Shown here one piece after another: positions 18,038-27,004 of a DNA stretch of 64,000 bases. Both the position numbers and the translations under genes were made by a program. The DNA comes from Bacillota bacterium (lineage in GTDB: Bacteria; Bacillota; Clostridia; Acetivibrionales; DTU013). The notes beneath the pieces were generated by a model that did not search any database, was not told the origin of the DNA, and saw only the letters and a program-made list of their open reading frames with translations. The DNA is taken from positions 1-64,000 of the forward strand of contig JAEZCO010000075.1 in the NCBI GenBank assembly GCA_023433505.1, written 5' to 3'. Numbering within the stretch: position 1 is the stretch's first letter; each line of letters opens with the position of its first letter.

Positions 18038-18961
18038 ATGGACTATATTTTACAGACAACAAAGCTGACCAAGTATTACAAAAATAAAAAAGCAGTAAAC
18101 GGAGTAAATATAAATGTCAAGAGAGGTGACATATATGGCTTCCTGGGCCAGAATGGGGCGGGAAAGACAACAACGATAAGGATGATTATGGGATTGATCA
18201 AGCCTACCCAGGGGGAGGTCTCCTTGTTTGGGCAAAGGGTTCTGCCCGGGCAGTATTCCCATTATGGCAGAATAGGTTCAATTATTGAAACGGCGGGCTT
18301 TTATCCAAATCTGACAGCTGCGGAGAATCTTGAAATACATAGGCGGCTTATGGGGGTTGCCAATAAGAACTATCTTGAGGAGGCCCTTGAGCTGACGGGA
18401 ATGACGGATGTGAGAAATAAAAAAATGAAGGGGTTTTCCCTCGGAATGAAGCAGAGATTGGGAATTTCACGGGCGCTGCTGCACAAACCCGAGCTTCTGG
18501 TACTTGATGAACCCACCAATGGTTTGGACCCTGTAGGGATAAAAGAGATCCGCAAGTTAGTCATCGACCTGTCAGTGAAAAGAAAGATTACTGTATTTGT
18601 GTCGTCACATATATTGAGTGAGATCCAGCAAATTGCATCAAGGATAGGGATTATACATAATGGTGTGCTGATGGAGGAGATAGAATTCGAGGAGCTGATG
18701 AAGAAGAACAGGAGTTATGTGGAGATCAGGGTGAATAATGATAAAAAAGCTTCTTTTCTATTGGAGACAGTGCTGGGGATAAAAGATTACAAGGTCGTTG
18801 AGCGGGGGATCCTCAGGATTTATGAAAGGGTAAATGAATCGGCGGTTTTTAATAGGGTATTGTCGGAGAATGGGCTTGAGGTTAGTGGGATTAATGTAAT
18901 GATTGATTCTTTAGAGGATTATTTTATGCAGCTTACCGGAGGGGTTTTTAAAGTATCCTGA
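18038..18961 (+). CDS. ABC exporter ATPase (BcrA/LanF-like)
   Basis: 307 residues. Walker A GQNGAGKTT (about 38-46), Q-loop, signature FSLGMKQRLGISRALL, Walker B LLVLDEPTNGLDP and H-loop SSHILSEIQ, followed by an approximately 90-residue C-terminal domain common in bacitracin/lantibiotic resistance transporters. Energises the two ABC-2 permeases upstream. The operon probably exports or detoxifies a peptide antibiotic. Confidence 0.9.
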   Translation: MDYILQTTKLTKYYKNKKAVNGVNINVKRGDIYGFLGQNGAGKTTTIRMIMGLIKPTQGEVSLFGQRVLPGQYSHYGRIGSIIETAGFYPNLTAAENLEIHRRLMGVANKNYLEEALELTGMTDVRNKKMKGFSLGMKQRLGISRALLHKPELLVLDEPTNGLDPVGIKEIRKLVIDLSVKRKITVFVSSHILSEIQQIASRIGIIHNGVLMEEIEFEELMKKNRSYVEIRVNNDKKASFLLETVLGIKDYKVVERGILRIYERVNESAVFNRVLSENGLEVSGINVMIDSLEDYFMQLTGGVFKVS

Positions 18962-19158
18962 TAGTAGGTAGATGTAAGCGCAGCAACTGCCTTTACTGTC
19001 GAAGGGACACATACCTGTTTTAAGATGCGTTTGCCGCCGTCCCGGCTTTATCCGTTGCAACATGGTACGTTCGGTGATATAATCGTACCATAAGCCGCGA
19101 CCGCTGCAATTGCAGTTTGTGGCAGGATGCGGGCCAGTCCGGAGACGGGGGGGAAGGC

Positions 19159-20067
19159 ATGCCGCAAAAAAAAGGTACCTATACAAGGTACAGCTTTTCT
19201 GAAATTGCAGATGAAAACGAAGGTTCCGACGCCGGGGACTTCGGCGTCATTATAGGGGAGACGTACGGGATCGACAAGAGCAGTATTATGCTGCACTGCC
19301 ACGACTATATAGAAATCTGCTATATAAAGCAGGGGACCGGCACATATCTGATCGATGGCGATGATTATTCCTTTGAAGCGGGCGATATTTTCGTGATGGG
19401 GGGAAATGAGGTTCATCTCGCTTATAATGACAGGAATGTCATTATGATGGTCATCCTGTTCAAACCCGGGCTTTTATGGAACGGAGCGGGTTACGCCTTT
19501 GAAATGGACTATTTGCGGACCTACTGGCTGATTAAGCAGGGCCGCTGCCATAAATTCCAACCGGGTGACGGTTTCCATTCCATACTGGTCGATACCATTC
19601 TTGAAATATTCCACGAGCAGAATGAAAAAACAGCAGGCTATAAGCTGATCGTAAAGTCGCAGCTTCTGAAATTCACCGGTTACCTGAGGCGCTCCATGGG
19701 GCAGGAGGTAAACGAAGCGCGGGATTCCTGGGGAAAGGATGAGGATCTGATGCTGCCGGTCCTTGAATATATGCGCACCTATTATTATAATAAAATCAAA
19801 ATTGAAACCCTGGCGGCCATGGCCAATATGGGAGTCTCCACTTTCAGCCTCCGGTTTAAGAAAGCTGTCGGAGCAACTCCGATAGAATATATAAATAAGG
19901 TGCGCATTGTAAAAGCGTCTCAGATGTTGCTTGAAACCGACGGAAAGATCATAGATATTGCAGCGGAATGCGGATTTTCCAGCCTCCCCCACTTTATCGA
20001 CAGTTTTAAAAAATATACCGGAAAGCTTCCGAAAAATTTCAGAACGATCCTGCATAGCCAGTCTTGA
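19159..20067 (+). CDS. AraC-family regulator of sugar importer
   Basis: 302 residues. The N-terminal cupin domain (MLHCHDYIEICYIKQGTGTYLI...AGDIFVMGGNEVHLA) precedes the double AraC HTH (IETLAAMANMGVSTFSLRFKK; IIDIAAECGFSSLPHFIDSFKKYTGKLPKNFR). ATG 19159 has a strong GGGGGGGAAGG site; the frame opens earlier at 19117. It lies immediately upstream of the sugar ABC operon. The downstream promoter has a good TATAAT at 20137-20142 but a poor -35, as expected for AraC activation. Confidence 0.87.
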   Translation: MPQKKGTYTRYSFSEIADENEGSDAGDFGVIIGETYGIDKSSIMLHCHDYIEICYIKQGTGTYLIDGDDYSFEAGDIFVMGGNEVHLAYNDRNVIMMVILFKPGLLWNGAGYAFEMDYLRTYWLIKQGRCHKFQPGDGFHSILVDTILEIFHEQNEKTAGYKLIVKSQLLKFTGYLRRSMGQEVNEARDSWGKDEDLMLPVLEYMRTYYYNKIKIETLAAMANMGVSTFSLRFKKAVGATPIEYINKVRIVKASQMLLETDGKIIDIAAECGFSSLPHFIDSFKKYTGKLPKNFRTILHSQS

Positions 20068-20167
20068 TTCTTCCCGCATAGAGAATATATAAATTATTTT
20101 ATTAAATATGTAAAGAGTGATCCTGGGCTTATCCTGTATAATGATAGCATCAATACAGGGGGATAAG

Positions 20168-21064
20168 ATGTTTATGAAGAGCAGAGCGGGCATCCGTGAA
20201 GAGTTCTATTTTTACCTTTTTATTATCCCATGGATCATAGGATTTTTAATTTTTACCGCCTATCCTATTATATCGTCGATTTACTTCAGCTTGAGCGAAT
20301 ACGATGGCATTACGCCGTCTCAATTTGTGGGAATGGCCAATTATACCGCGCTTTTCAAAGATGAGCTCTTTTATAAATCCATCGGCACCACCTTTTTATA
20401 CACGGCGATAAGCGTGCCGCTGACCACCCTTCTGTCTTTGGTTTTTGCCCTGTTGCTCAACAGCGCCACTAAATTACAGAATATATTCCGCACCATGCTA
20501 TATTTCCCAAGCATGGTATCCGGCGCTACGATGGCCCTTCTGTGGTCTGTTATTTTCAGGCCGAACTCTGGCCTGATCGATTCCGTGCTTTCGGTTTTCG
20601 GCTTGAAGGGGCCTGATTGGCTTATAAATGAGCATACGGCGCTGCTGGCCATTATCATCATGTCCTTGTGGGGCGTCGGAGGCGGCATGGTTATCCTCCT
20701 CGCAGCGCTGAAATCAGTTCCGGCCGCATATTATGAAGCGGCCATCCTCGACGGTGCGGGAGCGTTTAAACGTTTTTTGAACATCACTATGCCGATGATA
20801 TCCCCTGTTGTGCTTTTTCAGGTCATCATGGTGATCATCGACTCCTTCCAGGTGTTTACGCCCGCTTATGTCATGACCCAGGGCGGTCCCCACTATGCCA
20901 CCTGGTTTTATGTATACTACCTTTACCGGAGCGCATTCATGGATTCAAATATAGGGTACTCGTCGGCGATGGGCTGGCTCCTCCTCATTTTCGTATCCAT
21001 AGTATCCTTCTATGTGATCAAGACTTCCAGCGGGGTTGTCTATTATGAAGGGGGGAAGGACTGA
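20168..21064 (+). CDS. sugar ABC importer permease (MalF/UgpA type)
   Basis: 298 residues, six membrane helices, with the EAA loop YYEAAILDGAGAFKRFLNITMPMISPV contacting the ATPase. ATG 20168 chosen: GGGGG lies 6-10 bases upstream and MFMKSRAGIREEFYFYLF is a typical start. Its TGA overlaps the next ATG. No dedicated ATPase is encoded here, so a shared MsmK-type ATPase elsewhere is likely. Confidence 0.9.
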   Translation: MFMKSRAGIREEFYFYLFIIPWIIGFLIFTAYPIISSIYFSLSEYDGITPSQFVGMANYTALFKDELFYKSIGTTFLYTAISVPLTTLLSLVFALLLNSATKLQNIFRTMLYFPSMVSGATMALLWSVIFRPNSGLIDSVLSVFGLKGPDWLINEHTALLAIIIMSLWGVGGGMVILLAALKSVPAAYYEAAILDGAGAFKRFLNITMPMISPVVLFQVIMVIIDSFQVFTPAYVMTQGGPHYATWFYVYYLYRSAFMDSNIGYSSAMGWLLLIFVSIVSFYVIKTSSGVVYYEGGKD

Positions 21065-21915
21065 TGCCGGCGATCGTTACTACATCAAAAAGAAAACAGG
21101 CCAGAAAGGAATTTCTGCTTTATGCCATCTTGGTCATAATAGCGGTTTTAATGCTGCTGCCGCTGGTTTATATGCTCTCGACTTCTTTGAAAAACGACAG
21201 GGAGGTGCACGCCTTTCCATCTTATATCATCCCGAGGAGCATCGTCTGGCTGAATTATATAAAAGTATTCCAGGACATCAATCTGCTGGCTTATCTGAAA
21301 AACAGCCTGTTCGTCAGCATCATGACGACTTTCGGTACCGTGATCTCTTCTTCCTTTGTTGCCTATGGTTTTGCCAGATATAAAGCCCGGGCTAAAAAGC
21401 CGCTTTTCATGATCATTATCTCCACGCTGCTGCTGCCATATCCCGCGCTTGTAATACCGCAGTTCCTGGTCTTTTTGAAGCTAGGCTGGGTCGACACCTT
21501 TTTGCCGCTGATCGCCCCCGCTTTTTTCGGGAGCGCCTACAGTATCTTTCTGTTGAGGCAATTCTTTTTCTCCATCCCCGACGATCTTTTTGAGGCGGCC
21601 AGGATGGACGGCTGCTCCGAAATCAGGACATGGTGGAACATCGCCATACCCTTGTGCGGCAGCGCTCTCGCTACGGTGGGGATATTTGCCTTTATCTGGA
21701 ACTGGAACGATTTGATGGGACCGGTCATATATCTCAATAGCGAAGACCGCTTTACACTGCCTATCGGGTTGGCCAGCCTGTATTCTCCGACGCACAAAAC
21801 TCCCTGGAACACCATCATGGTCGGGAGCTTCTATGCTCTTCTCCCAATCGTTATTATATTCTTCCGTGCACAGAAGTATTTTGTAGAAGGCATTACAATT
21901 TCAGGCCTGAAATAA
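21064..21915 (+). CDS. sugar ABC importer permease (MalG/UgpE type)
   Basis: 283 residues, six membrane helices, EAA loop DDLFEAARMDGCSEIRTWWNIAIPLCGSAL. Start overlaps the previous stop by one base. Forms the channel with the upstream permease. Confidence 0.9.
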   Translation: MPAIVTTSKRKQARKEFLLYAILVIIAVLMLLPLVYMLSTSLKNDREVHAFPSYIIPRSIVWLNYIKVFQDINLLAYLKNSLFVSIMTTFGTVISSSFVAYGFARYKARAKKPLFMIIISTLLLPYPALVIPQFLVFLKLGWVDTFLPLIAPAFFGSAYSIFLLRQFFFSIPDDLFEAARMDGCSEIRTWWNIAIPLCGSALATVGIFAFIWNWNDLMGPVIYLNSEDRFTLPIGLASLYSPTHKTPWNTIMVGSFYALLPIVIIFFRAQKYFVEGITISGLK

Positions 21916-22033
21916 TCTCGGCGTCCGGAAAGGAGGAATGCCCGGAGAAGCATGCGACTGCCTGAAGCCGATTTCAGGCTGGGTCTTGGTACCGTTGTGT
22001 CAATAACCAAAATAAAAGGGAGGGTAATGAAAA

Positions 22034-23422
22034 ATGAAAAGAGTTCTGTCCTTATTCTTGTGCCTGGTACTCACCGCCGGCCTGCTTTTAACGGGTTGCA
22101 GCGAAAATAAAAGCTCCGCCAGCGGGCAGGGAGGCCAGACAGACAAGACAGATACTGCGGGTCTGGCTCCCGCGGATGAAAAAGCCACGGTCACGCATTA
22201 TGCCATTGCCGCGCCGGACAAGGAGTGGATCAAGGAAGTCATGCCGGCTTTTGAGAAGGCACATCCGAATATTACGATGAAATTTCTGACGGTCCCCTAT
22301 GAAAATTTCGACACCAAGCTTAAAACCATGATGGCCGGCGGGACTCCGCCCGATGTCACCACGCATTACGGTTCGGGAGGCTTTATCGAATACCTGGGTA
22401 AGAATATAATCATGGACCTGACGCCCATTATGGAGAAAGCGAAATATATACCGAGCGAGGCCGGCATCCCCGACAACCTTACAAACATCTATAAAGTGGA
22501 CGGCAAATATTACGGCATTCCCGTATCGGCTTACGTATCGATGATCTTCTACAACAAGGACCTCTTTGACAAGGCGAAGGTGTCCTATCCAACTTCCGAC
22601 TATGAAGACAAAAGCTGGACCTTCGACGCCATGGTGGAAATGGCGAAGAAATTGACTGTCAGTGCGGACAAACTGGAAAATAAACAGTTCGGACTAAAAT
22701 TCGACGAATGGGCCGACAAAGACATGAGGCCCATGTACTTCGGAGCAAAAGTCTACTCCGACGACACCTGGACCAACGGAGGATATCCCTCGGAATGCTA
22801 CTTCGGCTCGGAAGACGTGGTCAAGGCCACCCAGAGGATGATTGACCTCGTTTATGTAGACAAGGTCGCACCGACCCAGTCAGAGGTAAAGGCTTTGGCA
22901 GCGGGCGGAGACACCTTTACCTCCGGCAAGCTGGCCATGTATGTGACCGGCGCGTGGGCCCTGAATTTCGCCAAGGATTACACCTTCCAGGTGGGAGTCG
23001 CAGCCATTCCTTATGGCGGGAATGAAAAAGCCAGGGACGTACTCTACGTTGACCCGCTGATGATCTTGAAGGGCTGCAAGCACCCCGACCAGGCCTTTGA
23101 GTGGATCAAATACCTGACCTCCAGGGAAGTGCAGGAAACCGCTCTTGAAAAGGCCGCCAATCCGCCGGCCAACGAGCAGGCCCTGGAGAAGTATTTCAAT
23201 TCGGTCAAGGGTGTTGACCCGGCCGATATGAAGAGGGTTTATGAGGGCGGCATCAAATACGGAGCGGAGTCCACCAATCATCTGGTTTCCAACGCTTCCC
23301 AGATCATCACCATCATAGGGAATGAACTGGCGCCCTGCGAGAATGACGGCGCACCCGCGGCGGAATACTGCAAAAAGGCGGGAGAAAAGGTCAATGAATT
23401 ATTAAAGAAGTCCAAAAAATAA
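22034..23422 (+). CDS. extracellular sugar-binding lipoprotein
   Basis: 462 residues with a lipoprotein signal (LLLTGC, lipobox Cys about 22). The mature protein is a family-1 solute-binding fold (KEWIKEVMPAFEKAHPNITMKFLTVPYENFDTKLKTMMAGGTPPDV). AGGGAGGG lies 10 bases upstream of the ATG. Receptor for the two upstream permeases; the downstream BadF-type kinase suggests an amino sugar or its oligomer. Confidence 0.9.
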   Translation: MKRVLSLFLCLVLTAGLLLTGCSENKSSASGQGGQTDKTDTAGLAPADEKATVTHYAIAAPDKEWIKEVMPAFEKAHPNITMKFLTVPYENFDTKLKTMMAGGTPPDVTTHYGSGGFIEYLGKNIIMDLTPIMEKAKYIPSEAGIPDNLTNIYKVDGKYYGIPVSAYVSMIFYNKDLFDKAKVSYPTSDYEDKSWTFDAMVEMAKKLTVSADKLENKQFGLKFDEWADKDMRPMYFGAKVYSDDTWTNGGYPSECYFGSEDVVKATQRMIDLVYVDKVAPTQSEVKALAAGGDTFTSGKLAMYVTGAWALNFAKDYTFQVGVAAIPYGGNEKARDVLYVDPLMILKGCKHPDQAFEWIKYLTSREVQETALEKAANPPANEQALEKYFNSVKGVDPADMKRVYEGGIKYGAESTNHLVSNASQIITIIGNELAPCENDGAPAAEYCKKAGEKVNELLKKSKK

Positions 23423-23505
23423 AAATAACCGGATGGACTGACAAAAAGGATGCTGGAAGCAAACAGGGCTTATTTACCCCGGTTTTTCCCGGAAGGAGCA
23501 AACGG

Positions 23506-24501
23506 ATGAAGAAATTGGTGTTGGGTATCGACGGAGGGGGCACGAAGACTCAATGCGCCCTTTACGACATTAACGGAAACGAGCTGGATATCATCGATTG
23601 GGGTCCGACCAATCACGAGCTGCTTAAAGGCGGTTACCGGAGCTTGAAAATGGAGATGGCGATACTGACGAATTTTATTTTGAAAAAGCATGGCATAACT
23701 CTGGCCCAGGTCAAAAAGGGCGTATTCGGGATGGCCGGCGTTGATACAAAGGAACAGCACAGCGCCGTATCTAAGATTTTCAGGGAGATCGGCTTTGAGG
23801 ATTTCCTTCTTTGCAACGACGCTTTTCTGGGGATCAAAGCAGGCAGCCCGTGCGGATACGGCATCGGAGTGGTGAACGGCACAGGCTGCTGTGTGGCGGG
23901 TATCGGTAAATCCGGCCGGATGTTCCAGATCGGGGGACAGGGCAACCTGACAGGAGACCTGGGAGGAGGAGTTCACCTTGGAGAACAGGCTATACGCTCG
24001 GTATACGATTATTTTTTTCGGTGCGGAGAACAAACTATTCTCAGGGAACTCCTGCCGGAGTCTTTAAATACCGCTTTGAAATATGAGTTCATGGACAATG
24101 TGAGAGAAAAGCTCGATAAGGGCGAGATTAATATTGCGGACCTGAACAGGATAGTTTTTGATGGAGCCAGGCAGGGCGACCGTGTATCCATCGGCCTGCT
24201 GGAGGCTGTAGGCGGAAGCCTGGCGGCGTCTGTAAACGGGATGATACGGGAGCTGCAGTTCGACCGGGAGCAGTCCGTCACGGTAGTATTGACAGGCTCC
24301 GTCAACACCAGGGGCAGCAGTCCGGTACTGGTGGACCGTATTAAAAAGGATGTAACGGAGGCCAACAAAAATACGGATATCAAGCTGGTACTGCTGGACA
24401 GGCCTCCGGTACTGGGAGCCGTGATATGGGCGATGGAGGAGCTGGCGGATAAGGAGCGGATCCGGGAAGTGTTTTTCGCAGAAGCTTTGAAATACGCCTG
24501 A
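23506..24501 (+). CDS. BadF/BadG-type ATPase, probable N-acetylglucosamine kinase
   Basis: 331 residues of the ASKHA fold: phosphate-1 loop LGIDGGGTKTQCALYD, the GTGCCVAGIGKSG loop, GDLGGGVHLGEQAIR and adenosine loop VVLTGSVNTRGSSP. Members include human-type GlcNAc kinase. Position after a sugar importer supports phosphorylation of the imported amino sugar. Starts at ATG with GGAAGGAG upstream. The same frame stays open for about 64 codons after its TGA. Confidence 0.82.
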   Translation: MKKLVLGIDGGGTKTQCALYDINGNELDIIDWGPTNHELLKGGYRSLKMEMAILTNFILKKHGITLAQVKKGVFGMAGVDTKEQHSAVSKIFREIGFEDFLLCNDAFLGIKAGSPCGYGIGVVNGTGCCVAGIGKSGRMFQIGGQGNLTGDLGGGVHLGEQAIRSVYDYFFRCGEQTILRELLPESLNTALKYEFMDNVREKLDKGEINIADLNRIVFDGARQGDRVSIGLLEAVGGSLAASVNGMIRELQFDREQSVTVVLTGSVNTRGSSPVLVDRIKKDVTEANKNTDIKLVLLDRPPVLGAVIWAMEELADKERIREVFFAEALKYA

Positions 24502-24877
24502 CGGAATTTCGGGGCACGGTTGTCACAGCTTAGTGGGCAACGGCTTCAGTCAGACGCGTTTATCGCCAGACAGGAAATAATGACGCCGGCGGACAGAGCG
24601 CTGAGCGTAGCAAGGAAAGGATTAACGGCAGGGCCGGAAGCCGTTTTGGACAGGATCTGCAACATCGGCCTGAACGGGTCGTCAATAAGGGTTTAATAAC
24701 AATCGGGGGCCGTCTCAAGCTGAGGCGGCCCCCGACCCATGGGTGCCCGGGATCTTGGCGTGAAAGTCTGTTACAGGCTTGGCACTGGAAACTGCTACGA
24801 TTTGACGCAAACGCCATATGAGTTTATAATTGTAAGCATAATCCGTTCATAAATAATTCATACTTTTCTTTTATATC
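24502..24877. other. gene-free stretch with a long hairpin
   Basis: No start codon with a ribosome binding site is seen. After the kinase TGA the same frame remains open to a TAA near 24696, with coding-like composition, perhaps a decayed C-terminal extension. A 13-bp near-perfect hairpin (GGGGGCCGTCTCA, loop AGC, TGAGGCGGCCCCC; 24704-24734) follows, without a clear T-run. It probably terminates or protects the sugar operon mRNA. Confidence 0.5.
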
Positions 24878-24909
24878 TTCATAATATCTTCACACAATAT
24901 TGTTATGAT
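24878..24909 (+). promoter_or_regulatory. OmpR-type direct-repeat promoter of copper fusion gene
   Basis: TTCATA (24878) and TTCACA (24889) are spaced 11 bp start to start, followed after 9 bases by TATGAT (24904-24909). A 6-mer direct repeat with helical-turn spacing just upstream of a -10 and no -35 is the layout of PhoB/PhoP/VanR-type activator sites. The same layout recurs at 30203. Confidence 0.6.
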
Positions 24910-24956
24910 TACAGCAAATAAAAGACGGTATCGAAAGCTTTGATTGGAGTGATACA

Positions 24957-26849
24957 ATGGAACAAAAACTCATGAAGAAAGTGCTGCAGGTTGCCGGAAT
25001 GACATGTGCCAGCTGTGAAATGCGAATCGAAAACCGGCTCAAAAAAATCGAAGGGGTTGTGGATGCTAAAGCCATCTACAGCAGCTCCAATGTATATGTG
25101 ACCTACGACGCAAACGTGGTTGGCTTGGATGAAATTGCCGATGCTGTTGAAAAGCTGGACTATAGAGTCAAAAACGGCCCACAAAGTCAGGCGGCCGTGC
25201 AGAGCCAGGAAGTAAAAAAGACCTCGGGCGACAAGGGCGACAAAATGAATGTTACCCACCTGATTGCCATAGGGATTATTATTTTTGCAGTATATATTAT
25301 TATAAATAATACGATAGGCTTTAATTTTATCCCTCAGGTCAACCAGAATATGGGCTACGGCATCCTTTTCGTCGTAGGCTTGATTACCTCTCTTCATTGT
25401 ATCGCCATGTGCGGCGGGATCAACCTGTCGCAATGCGTATCCTATAAGTATGATGAAAGCGACTCGAATAAGCTTTCAAAGCTTAAGCCCAGCCTGATGT
25501 ACAATGCGGGAAGAGTCATATCCTATACGATTATCGGCGGTATTGTCGGGGCTTTGGGCTCCGTTATAAGCTTTTCAGGCATGGCAAAAGGCATCGTTGC
25601 GGTTATTTCCGGCGTATTCATGGTGATCATGGGACTGAATATGCTCAACATCTTCCCCTGGCTTCGTAAATTGAATCCGAGAATGCCCCGGATATTCGGC
25701 AACAGGATATACAATAATAACGGAAAACACGGCCCGTTCTATATAGGTATCCTCAATGGCCTGATGCCTTGCGGCCCGCTGCAGGCAATGCAGATCTATG
25801 CCCTGGGTACGGGAAGTTTTTTAGCCGGCGCAGGGTCCATGCTTGTATTCAGCCTGGGAACCGTACCCTTGATGTTTGGCTTTGGGGCGGTCAGTTCTTT
25901 CCTGAACGGTAAATTTACCCACCGGATGATGAAGGTCAGTGCGGTACTTGTCATGATCCTGGGAATCATTATGCTGAACCGGGGGCTGAGCCTTTCGGGA
26001 ATCAACCTCTCCTATGGGGCTTATGCGTCCTCTTCATCTGCGGCAAACGTGGCAAAAATCGATGGCGCTGTGCAGGTGGTGACGACAAAATTGGAGTCAG
26101 GCAGGTATACGCCTTTTACAGTTCAAAAAGGAATACCGGTCAAATGGACGGTACAAGCAACCGCAAGTGATATCAACGGCTGTAACGGCGAAATACTGGT
26201 TCCCAAATACGGGATTTCAAAGAAGCTTGCCCCCGGGGACAATTTAATTGAATTCACACCGGAGGAAGAAGGGAATATTCCGTACACCTGCTGGATGGGA
26301 ATGATCGGCAGTAATATTAAAGTTGTTCCGGATTTGACCCAGGTTTCGGTAAGCGATATTGCACAGGCCGATAATTCCGCCGGAAGCACGAGTACCAGCA
26401 GCGGCTGCTGCGGACCGACACCGGCACAATTTGCGGATGGTAAGATACCCACGGACAATATACAGGTTGCAAAGGTGGAGAATGGTCAGCAGACAGTGAC
26501 GGTTACCGTGAATAATAATGGCTTTACCCCGGCGGCGTTTGTGGTACAAAAAGGGGTGGAAACCAAAGTGGTGTTCGACACCGAGCAGCTGAGCGGCTGC
26601 GATGCAGTGGTTGTCTTCCCTGAATATCAAGGACAATTGGACCTTTCGAGGCAAAAGGAAACACCTTGGCTCACGGTGGAGCAGGACTTTACCTTCCAAT
26701 GCAGCATGAATATGTTGCACGGATACATTAAAGCGGTTGATGACATAAATAATATAAACCTGGATGATATAAAGCAGGAAATTCAAAATTATAAGCCTGC
26801 GCCTGCACAAAGCGGCAGCGCCAGTTGCTGTGCACCGCAAAGCAATTAG
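24957..26849 (+). CDS. HMA-SafE-cupredoxin copper protein fusion
   Basis: 630 residues with four recognisable parts. Residues 1-75: heavy-metal-associated domain with MTCASC. About 95-345: six-helix SafE/DsbD-like membrane domain (SLHCIAMCGGINLSQC; GLMPCGPLQAMQIYALGTGS). About 360-455: cupredoxin-like domain (TPFTVQKGIPVKWTV ... YTCWMGMIG). About 500-600: second cupredoxin-like domain (FTPAAFVVQKGVETKVVF ... FQCSMNMLHG). Cys pairs occur in the linker (SGCCGP) and tail (SCCAP). All parts bind or move copper, so I infer membrane copper handling or delivery. It starts the copper region; GGAG lies 9 bases before the ATG. Confidence 0.82.
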   Translation: MEQKLMKKVLQVAGMTCASCEMRIENRLKKIEGVVDAKAIYSSSNVYVTYDANVVGLDEIADAVEKLDYRVKNGPQSQAAVQSQEVKKTSGDKGDKMNVTHLIAIGIIIFAVYIIINNTIGFNFIPQVNQNMGYGILFVVGLITSLHCIAMCGGINLSQCVSYKYDESDSNKLSKLKPSLMYNAGRVISYTIIGGIVGALGSVISFSGMAKGIVAVISGVFMVIMGLNMLNIFPWLRKLNPRMPRIFGNRIYNNNGKHGPFYIGILNGLMPCGPLQAMQIYALGTGSFLAGAGSMLVFSLGTVPLMFGFGAVSSFLNGKFTHRMMKVSAVLVMILGIIMLNRGLSLSGINLSYGAYASSSSAANVAKIDGAVQVVTTKLESGRYTPFTVQKGIPVKWTVQATASDINGCNGEILVPKYGISKKLAPGDNLIEFTPEEEGNIPYTCWMGMIGSNIKVVPDLTQVSVSDIAQADNSAGSTSTSSGCCGPTPAQFADGKIPTDNIQVAKVENGQQTVTVTVNNNGFTPAAFVVQKGVETKVVFDTEQLSGCDAVVVFPEYQGQLDLSRQKETPWLTVEQDFTFQCSMNMLHGYIKAVDDINNINLDDIKQEIQNYKPAPAQSGSASCCAPQSN

Positions 26850-27004
26850 CATTAGTACCGCAGTGGGACAAACATTCATTTAGCGGCATCCATACGTCCT
26901 GCAGAAATAACGCCGGCGTTTCGGCGCGCTGCTTTTGTAAGGGTAAATAAAAATGTTTCGCTGTAGTATTATTGGTTATATTCTATTATAAGGGACGTGA
27001 TATA

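Noticed and set aside
19474..20193. 239-codon minus-strand frame
   Set aside because: Antisense shadow of the AraC regulator.
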